Of a stretch of DNA of 64,000 bases, positions 57,118-64,000 are shown in pieces. The notes below the pieces were generated by a model. The model worked only from the letters and a program-made list of their open reading frames with translations, was not told the origin of the DNA and ran no database searches. Made by a program: the position numbers and the translations under genes. The DNA is from Chrysomallon squamiferum (Eukaryota > Mollusca > Gastropoda > Neomphalida > Peltospiridae), in assembly GCA_012295275.1 (NCBI GenBank), contig CM022677.1:8035130-8099129 (forward strand), read 5' to 3'. Within the stretch, counting starts at the first letter, position 1. The number at the start of each line of letters is the position of its first letter.

Positions 57118-58864
57118 GGGTGGATAGATGGTAGATGATAACAGACAGGTAAGTTTATAGACAGAAGAAAGGTAGATAGATTACTAGAACTAGATGCAAG
57201 GATGAATGAGAATATACCTGCACATCTGTAAGAAAGACTAACTCTGTTCCTTATGTATATGGCATAAATAGATAGATAAATAAATATATTTATAGATAGA
57301 TAACTAGATAGAAAGAATGTATTTAAATACTTAAAAAGTATATAAACAGAGAGAGTGTATACGTACTGTGTCTGTGTGTGTGCGTGTGAGTGCAATATAG
57401 ACTGTGGCTATTTATAACTGAGAAGGTGAGATAGATTGATATAGAGATTGTTTAGACATCGCTTCAGAGATAGATTGATGTGTTAGGTAGACAATAATTA
57501 GGTACATATATAGATAGATATATACAGCTAACATAGATAAATTGATTTGTATGTGTGTGTATAATATATGTGTTAGAGAGAAGGGGCATACAAATGTGTG
57601 TCAGAGATAGTGTGCTTTCTTGTGGATTTTTGAGAGAGTCAGATGATTGATAGAGAGATTAAATATAAATAAATACATGAGCGAATATATTTATGTGTAT
57701 ATATATGTGTGTGTTACAGAGGGTAGATATAGATGTATGGATGGACACAAACACACAAACACATTCACAGTATAAATTATATATGCAAACAACATAAATA
57801 GATACATAGATACACAGGTTCATAATAGTGATTAATTATGTTAGAGGATTGGTATATAACTGAATGTGTGAATAAGAGTATGTTTATATGTGTGTTAGAT
57901 AAATTATAGATAAATGGCTAGACTGAGAGAGACTGATATGTAGGTGTGGTTATATGTGTTTGTGTGTTTATAGGGAGAGAACAGGTATTGACCTCACTAT
58001 GAAACAGAGAAGTATGCCATGTGTGAATGATTTTTCAGAGAATGAGAGATGATTATATAAAAAAAAAATATATATAGACAGACAGACAGACAGAGGATAG
58101 TGATGAATAAATGGTTAGCTAGACAGGTAATGGGCACATGTATATATGAGTAAAAAAAATCATATTTCTTCATTAAAGTCTATTTCTAATACCTCTGTTA
58201 GAAAGAGGTGAGTAGGTGCGAGTTTAAGCTACATCACAGGTTGACCAATAAAGAGACAGATAGATAGACAAATAGCCAGAGAAACTGATGATGAAATGAA
58301 ACAAATATATAGATAGACTCATAGATACATAGAAACATGCAGGTAAGTAAGGATGGATGGAGTGTTAGATGGAGGGATGGATGAAAGCTTTGGTGCAAAG
58401 AAGAATTGGGAAAATAATAAAAGGATAAAAAGAGGGAATGATGGACTGAAAGGTTTTCAATTGTATAAGCAATTACTTTTCAGACTTTATCACATTGTTA
58501 ACAAATAAGGTCCTCATTGTAGGTCCATGGATTGAGTGATATATCAATGGAATTTGGCTTAATATCTAAACTGTGTGATGAGGAATATGTGGAGTTAGGA
58601 GGGAGGCATGACTGGAAGTACCAATAAATTATTAATGAGAGTCTAGTGATTTCTGTAATTGTTTATGAAGAGAACATTAATCTGGAAATCTAGTCTGTGT
58701 TTGTCTACACTGAAAGCAGAGTCTTCATCTGCTGATTAGAAGGTAAATATGATAAGATAAGAAGTGTCTATAATATTTTCTGTTAAATAGCACATTAAAC
58801 ACATAATCTATAATACATAATTATACTTAAACATCTGGTAAAATAAAATAAGCCATCTAATTAG

Positions 58865-59500
58865 AGTAATCTGGAGAGTGACAGAGAGTGTAAGAAAGCC
58901 AGAGGGAAATATTTATATGTCATAACTTATTCTTAAGTACATACACTTCTGTTTCTGCTCTGATAGCCCGTCTGTCTACCTATATATAGAAAGGGCTTTC
59001 AAAGTAATGACACTGTATTGAAAATTAGAAAAACGTAGTAATACCCTAAATATAGATTGCTAAGATATACGGAGCGGCTAACCACACGAGATTTCTGACT
59101 TCTCAGTATGAATAAAATCTGATATTATTTCTGAAATGAGTTTGAACACTTCAAAATAAAAAATAAATAGTACAAATATAAATTTATAAACTGTACTTAA
59201 TTATGTAATAATGCAGATTTTAAAAACAAAATCTGTGCTCAACCTGATTGCATGAAAGAAAAAACAACACCACTTTTTAATTTAGAAAAATATTAATCTT
59301 TACAAATTTAAAAATATATATCGTACATGGTTGAATATATATACATATGTATTCTAAAACATTTCTGAATTATTATTACTGTTATGTAAATATAATGTTC
59401 ATCAATGTAACATTGAGAGGAAAAAAGTTCTTTAATTTGCTGTCACCACCACTGATCAAGATATAAATGCCTGGCATGATTTACATGTTTATGATGTTTC
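58865..59500. other. No gene recognised
   Basis: AT-rich unique sequence between duplication copy 2 and the GC-richer patch at 59.5 kb. Confidence 0.6.
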
Positions 59501-59539
59501 GTGATTGAAACGTTTTGTCAACTTTTGTGTTCATCAGTT

Positions 59540-59720
59540 GTTTTTGCCAGTTCAAGCTTTGAGCTGCTTTTCGCTTCCAGTCAGCTCCAGGTCGTGCTTT
59601 TCACGTGGCCCGCTACACACGGGAAGAGGGTGGAGCCCATGGACGTCGGTGTCCTTGCATTGGACGTGAACGATCGGGAGAACCAAAGAAATCCACTTGT
59701 ACAAGAAGAAAAGAAAAATG
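59540..59720 (+). pseudogene. GC-richer fragment, possibly an inverted decayed copy of the next exon
   Basis: Base composition and the 16-mer GAGCCCATGGACGTCG (59632-59647) are shared in inverted orientation with the minus-strand exon at 59835-59973 (its EPMDV codons). One frame reads RVEPMDVGVLALDVNDRENQ. Another frame of the same stretch reads a Gly/Arg-rich peptide. It suggests a broken, inverted relative of the neighbouring exon, but the similarity is short. Confidence 0.35.
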
Positions 59721-59834
59721 TTTATTTATTATATAATGTTATCTTTACTTCATTCGCATGTGACGAATATGAAAATAGAGAATATTTGTGAAAAATAATA
59801 ATGTTTCAACATATTTTATTATGATACCTTATTC

Positions 59835-59973
59835 TCAGGTTGTATCCATGGGTTCTCCGAATGGATCAACCTCCATTGGTTGAATGTCTCTGTCGTCGAA
59901 GGGGTCAACTTCCATTGGTTGAATGTCTCTGTCGTCGAAGGGGTCGACGTCCATGGGCTCTTCGAAACGGATT
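59835..59973 (-). CDS. Terminal exon with acidic 13-14-residue repeats
   Basis: On the minus strand a good acceptor (GTTCTGTTATCTTCAG) leads into an open frame (about 45 codons) ending at TGA 59835-59837: FEEPMDVDPFDDRDIQPMEV, then a second near-perfect unit DPFDDRDIQPMEVDPF and GEPMDTT. The 42-bp repeat keeps phase, has GC content well above the surroundings and uses synonymous differences (GTCGAC/GTTGAC), all signs of real coding. It would be the acidic C-terminus of a host protein. Upstream exons were not found because a LINE occupies the following 2.5 kb. The family is not recognised. Confidence 0.6.
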
Positions 59974-60074
59974 CTGAAGATAACAGAACTGTTCAAGTAT
60001 TTTATAGAAACCATTCACTAAATATTTTTAGACGTGAAGAATTAATAAAATAATAGTTGTCAGATAATGAGATA

Positions 60075-62580
60075 TGTTTTACACTCCTTTATTCTTTTTA
60101 AATAAAAACATTCAAAAGTTCTTGCAAATCGTCTTAAACAAGTAATGTCAACTATTATTTCATCAGAACAAACCTGTTGTGTAAAAGGAAGAGATGTTGC
60201 TGACAATATTATGTCAGTAAGAGATGTTATAGATATTGTCGAGTTAAATAATACAGAAGGGTATATAGTTAAAATAGATCAAGAGAAAGCATTTGATAGA
60301 GTATCACATAGTTTTATTTTAAAAGTTTTGAAAAAATTCAATTTTGGTGATAATTTTATAAAGTGGATTAAAATACTATATAATAATATAAAAAGTTGTG
60401 TAAAAATTAATGGACATTTAACACCTTTTTTCAATATTACAAAAGGGGTTAGACAAGGATGTCCAATATCAATGATGCTTTATGTTATTGTAGCTGAACC
60501 CTTAAATAATTTAATTAAAAAAAGACATAGCATGAATGGGATTAGAATAACAAATGAAATTAATTCTTTATTATTTCAGCATGCAGATGATACTACAGTA
60601 ACTGTCTGTGATGCTCAGTCAGTAGAAAATGTTTTTAATACAATAAATATGTATTGTAGTGCTACAGGGGCAAAAGTCAATGTAGATAAGTCAGAAGTAC
60701 TTTATCTTGGTAAAACCATGATTGAAAACTTATCTTTTAACATTCCAATATCAATAAATAAAAACTATGTTAAAATTCTAGGTATATATTTAGGACCAAA
60801 TAAACTATTATGTGAAAATTTGAACTGGAAAAATAAATTAGCTAAAATGTCTAATCTAATTAACTTATGGAGTCAAAGGAAACTTACTTTGCACGGAAAA
60901 GCTGAAGTATGGAATACTTTATTAACATCTAGACTGTGGTATATCATTAGCGCAATAAATGTACCAAATTGGGTAGAAAATGTAATTCATGAATTATTTT
61001 GTAAATTTATGTGGGAAGGGAAAACGCCTTTAATAAAATATTCAACAATAATTGGAAATAACATGTCGGGTGGACTAAATATTCAAGATATTTCCTTAAA
61101 GAAAATGGCTTTTCGAATACAAATGTTAAAGAAATATTTTGATAATAATTTTTAAAATGTGTGGAACTATACAATGTCAATATTTCTTGAAAAATATATG
61201 AATATGAATCTAAATTATGACATTTTTAAAATAGTATACAGTAAAGAAGCTTTAAAAGTTATCAATCCTTTTTATGCTGAAATGTTATCAGCTTGGGACT
61301 ATGTTAATAATGGAGAACGTAATTTCCCACTTGATACAGACGAAATATTGTCTCAGCCACTTTTTCAAAATCCATTCATTAAATATAAAAACAAATTATT
61401 ATTATTTAGTTCTTTTATAAAAAGTGGAATAGTTAAAGTGGCTGATATTGCTTATGAAGTAATATCAGGTTTTCTTCCTTTTACAGCTATTGTAGAAATT
61501 ATTCATGAAAAATCTCCAGAATTATCCAAAAACCAAATTTATATACTTACAATGTTATTAAGAACTCACTTCCAGATGAATGGAAAAGTTCTATTAACAG
61601 AAATGCTAAAAAATTAACATCTAATAAAGATTTATTTTTGTTTCAGAATAATGAAATGATAAATGTCAGTAAATTTACAGTTAAAATAATTTATTCTATT
61701 TTAATTTTAAAAAACTTTAAAGCACCAACTTGTGAAGAAAAATGGAATGAGCTTGGTTTTAATATATTCTGGAGACCAGTTTGGAAATGGATACACTATA
61801 GTGATAAATTTACTGAATTTCTAGACTTAGATTTTAGAATAGGTCATCATATAATATATACATGTAGTAAATTATATAAATATGGCAAAATCTCATCTAG
61901 TGTATGTCCAGTGTGTTTGAAGGATGATGAAGATTTGTGCCATTTATTTTTGTATTGTGAAGAATTGAAGGAATTAATATCAATCTTTCATGAAATATGT
62001 ATTTATATATTTAAGAAAACAGGGTTTTTCTCTAGAACAATTAAAAAGATTATTAATATTTGGATGTTATCTCAAAATTGAAAATAGTACAATAGAATTT
62101 ATTAATATTATTATTTCAATTTATAGAATATCAGTGTTCAAAAGGCGTGTAATAGCTCAAATGAAAGGAACAACTATCAATATAATAACTTTTTTTAGAA
62201 ATTATATGTATCAGTGCTTTAAAATCATTCTAAATCAATATCGTATTCAAAACAAACTTTCAATTTGTATTAACAAATATGTTAAGAACAATATTTTCCT
62301 AGAACTAAAAGATGACATACTTATTTTCAAATATCCTTTGGAAAGCTACAAATAATCAATATAGATATATCATGGAAATGGATAAAAGAATTAATACTAT
62401 AAAATACTGTAAATATATATGAATATTCCGAATAAATAAGTATGCGTGCATGTGAGTGTGACTGAGTGTGTGAGAGGAAACAGTTTTTATTACTGTTATT
62501 TACAGTTTTAATGTTATTTTAATTGTGTACAACTGGTGATTATGCTAATAAAGATAAAAAAAATAATAATAATATAAAAA
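60075..62580 (+). mobile_element. 5'-truncated L1/Tx1-like LINE (ORF2 3' half)
   Basis: The open frame 60145-61155 (extending upstream to about 60100, VLANRLKQV) is a reverse transcriptase. It contains SSEQTCCVKGRDVADNIMSV, motif A KIDQEKAFDRVSH, motif B GVRQGCPIS and a catalytic box FQHADDTT in which the usual aromatic residue before ADD is His followed by Ala. The thumb and connector (KFMWEGKTPLIKYS, SGGLNIQDISLKK) are typical of the L1/Tx1 group. A stop at 61153-61155 and frame changes near 61620 and 62050 split the C-terminal region. That region ends with the zinc knuckle CPVCLKDDEDLCHLFLYC (about 61905-61960) and a stop at 62355. The 3' end at about 62545-62575 is an A-rich tail (AATAAAGATAAAAAAAATAA). 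There is no endonuclease, as expected from 5' truncation. Confidence 0.9.
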
Positions 62581-62584
62581 TTAA

Positions 62585-63120
62585 ACCTACACAAATGTAA
62601 CCTTCATCACTTGCAGACACAATTCAATATATAAAGTAAAAAAGAAGGAAAGTAGAGTCAGAACTAACTCGAATGCGCTGATCTTCAATATAGCCAACTG
62701 TATCTATGTAAACAAAGCATTGATGACGTCATAGACCCGAACGTGAAAACGAAGTTAGCCGAATATTAATATTTATTTTCAACTCCGATGGATATAAAAT
62801 AAACATTATATAACACCGAGTGTACGCTTAGCATAAATACTAATTTGTAAGCACGAAATCTTCAGTGATTTAAATCTTATTATAATTTATTTTTTAACCA
62901 TTGTCATGAATAATTATTTTTTTTATTTTCGAAGTAATTCATGTTATTTTAGGTATGTCTACCGCAAAGATATGTCTTGCTATCGAAACCGAAACAAAAC
63001 CAAGAACCGAGATTTCCGATTATTGTAATAAATTAATCTAAATTTCAATGATTATATTTACTGATCACCATGTTCACATTGTTCACGTTTATGATGTTTC
63101 GTAAATAATATAGTGTTTTA
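62585..63120. other. No gene recognised
   Basis: Sequence after the LINE tail with a slightly less AT-rich patch at 62700-62760 (GATGACGTCATAGACCCGAA, CGTGAAAACG) that includes a palindromic TGACGTCA at 62723-62730. It might be a promoter, but no gene follows. Confidence 0.4.
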
Positions 63121-63129
63121 AAAATTATT

Positions 63130-64000
63130 ATCAGCTTTATATTCATCGGGCAAACACATGCAACCAGCTTCTTTCTTTTGTATGTGTGTGTGTGTCTGTA
63201 TATCTATCTATTGATTTTTTTTTTCAGTAATAATATCTCAAATAACGAGATTAACGATAAAAATAAGAACAATAACTACAATAACACTAATTAAAATGAT
63301 AAATAAATATAATAATTAAGAAAAATACTTAAACAAGAGAAAAAGAGGCATATATTTATTATAAAGAAAGAGTTATATTAAATAGAAATAAAATCATTTT
63401 AGCGAATTCAGTAAAGTGAGTGAATGATCTATATTCAGCAGACTTATGATGTCTCTAATAATCTTTCGTCGCTTCATTTATTGAAAAAATATATATTTCT
63501 ATGTGATTTATTTTTCTTATTTTGTTCTTTTTTAATATTTTACTTCACACTCAGTCTTTTTTGTATATTTTGTAAAGTGTTAAATAGAGTTATTTCCCGT
63601 AGACCACAAACTTCTAAAATAGATTACTCCGCACATGCGATGCGAGGTAAATTAGATTTGCTGCTTTTAGATGAAAAGAACTAATTGTGTTTAATGTTTT
63701 GTAACAGACAGCACCAGCTTAATAACCTTTCTTACGTTTTCTTTGTCTTTTAAATAACCAGTTTCCTTTAGTTTTGGTTTATTTAATGTGTTATTATTAC
63801 TTATTGAATTATTGTAAAATGCTTATTTTATTTAATGTTTTTATTCAAGTTAATTTATTTCGTTTTGATTTGTCTCTTTAAAAACAATGAATTTATTTTA
63901 AAATGATTTGTATGTGAAATTTTTGGTATATTTACGCATATACAATACATCATATTTAGGACAATATCTGAAAGCTATTTAATAATACTTCACCGATTTA
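63130..64000. repeat. Dispersed repeat family R copy lacking the PHD unit
   Basis: Resembles 54.95-56.45 kb (GGCAAACACATGC, GAGATTAACGATAAAAATAA, AAAATGATAAATAAATA, GTGAATGATCTATATTCAGC, GTGTTAAATAGAGTTATTTC, GTAAATTAGATTTGCTGCTT). The roughly 0.8 kb that holds the PHD ORF in the other copies is replaced by about 100 bp at 63305-63405. It behaves as an empty-site relative. Confidence 0.75.

Larger units (their letters stand above)
54709..58864. repeat. 4.1-kb direct duplication, copy 2
   Basis: Near-identical to 49678-53800 along its full length. Sequence beyond the match (GAGTAATCTGGAGAGTGACA) continues without a gap. Confidence 0.92.

Noticed and set aside
51744-57395. Minus-strand ORFs of 79-239 codons with Thr-His repeats
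   Set aside because: They translate (GT)n and GATA-rich microsatellites in the duplicated segments.

Overview
This window is eukaryotic nuclear DNA, most likely from an invertebrate animal. It is AT-rich, gene-poor and dense in microsatellites, with spliced-looking short exons, LINE, Ty3/gypsy and hAT relics, many tandem arrays and degenerate TTAGGG-type (CCCTAA) telomere-like motifs. TTAGGG-type telomeres together with this repeat landscape suggest a lophotrochozoan such as a mollusc, but no marker gene fixes the species. Nothing prokaryotic is present. Two 200-base N runs (27939-28138, 53801-54000) are assembly gaps.

The centrepiece is an endogenous parvovirus-like locus at about 11.9-20.06 kb. 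It starts beside a non-LTR retrotransposon RNase H fragment. Its order is a first capsid (VP) pseudogene truncated at its 3' end; a junction of telomere hairpins (palindrome A and half of palindrome B); a second, diverged VP pseudogene; a short promoter region with a CRE and a TATA box; an NS/Rep pseudogene with an HUH nickase motif and an SF3 helicase Walker A; a polyA signal; a complete palindrome B; a complete palindrome A; and a further terminal remnant. The flanking B copies are inverted relative to each other, so 14.44-19.73 kb reads as one ITR-bounded genome of about 5.3 kb. Its order is ITR-VP-NS-ITR with both genes on the same strand, the reverse of the NS-VP order usual in parvoviruses. 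All viral genes are broken. The two VP copies differ mainly at third codon positions, so they appear to have diverged while still under selection.

0-11.5 kb: an 18-bp minisatellite with a TATA motif in every unit, a 2-kb CAGTGACAGAA-type minisatellite, a 187-bp hAT-like MITE with terminal inverted repeats and target-site duplication, and a 54-bp tandem array. 20-26.3 kb: candidate minus-strand host exons interrupted by a decayed Ty3/gypsy pol gene. 26.3-30.2 kb: a satellite family with a 78-bp array, on both sides of a degenerate telomere-motif tract. 33-42 kb: a few plus-strand exon candidates, including the first coding exon of a RING-type protein, plus another gypsy fragment and a 70-80-bp minisatellite. 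42.3-44.2 kb: a tandem array related to sequence at the very start of the window. 44.6-59 kb: a possible LTR, three copies of a broken coiled-coil/PHD ORF inside a dispersed repeat, and a roughly 4.1-kb direct duplication whose first copy ends exactly at an assembly gap. 59.8 kb: a minus-strand terminal exon with an acidic repeat. 60.1-62.6 kb: a 5'-truncated L1/Tx1-like LINE. The window ends in another copy of the dispersed repeat, which lacks the PHD insertion.

No complete, intact protein-coding gene can be demonstrated. Most long ORFs are translations of tandem repeats.
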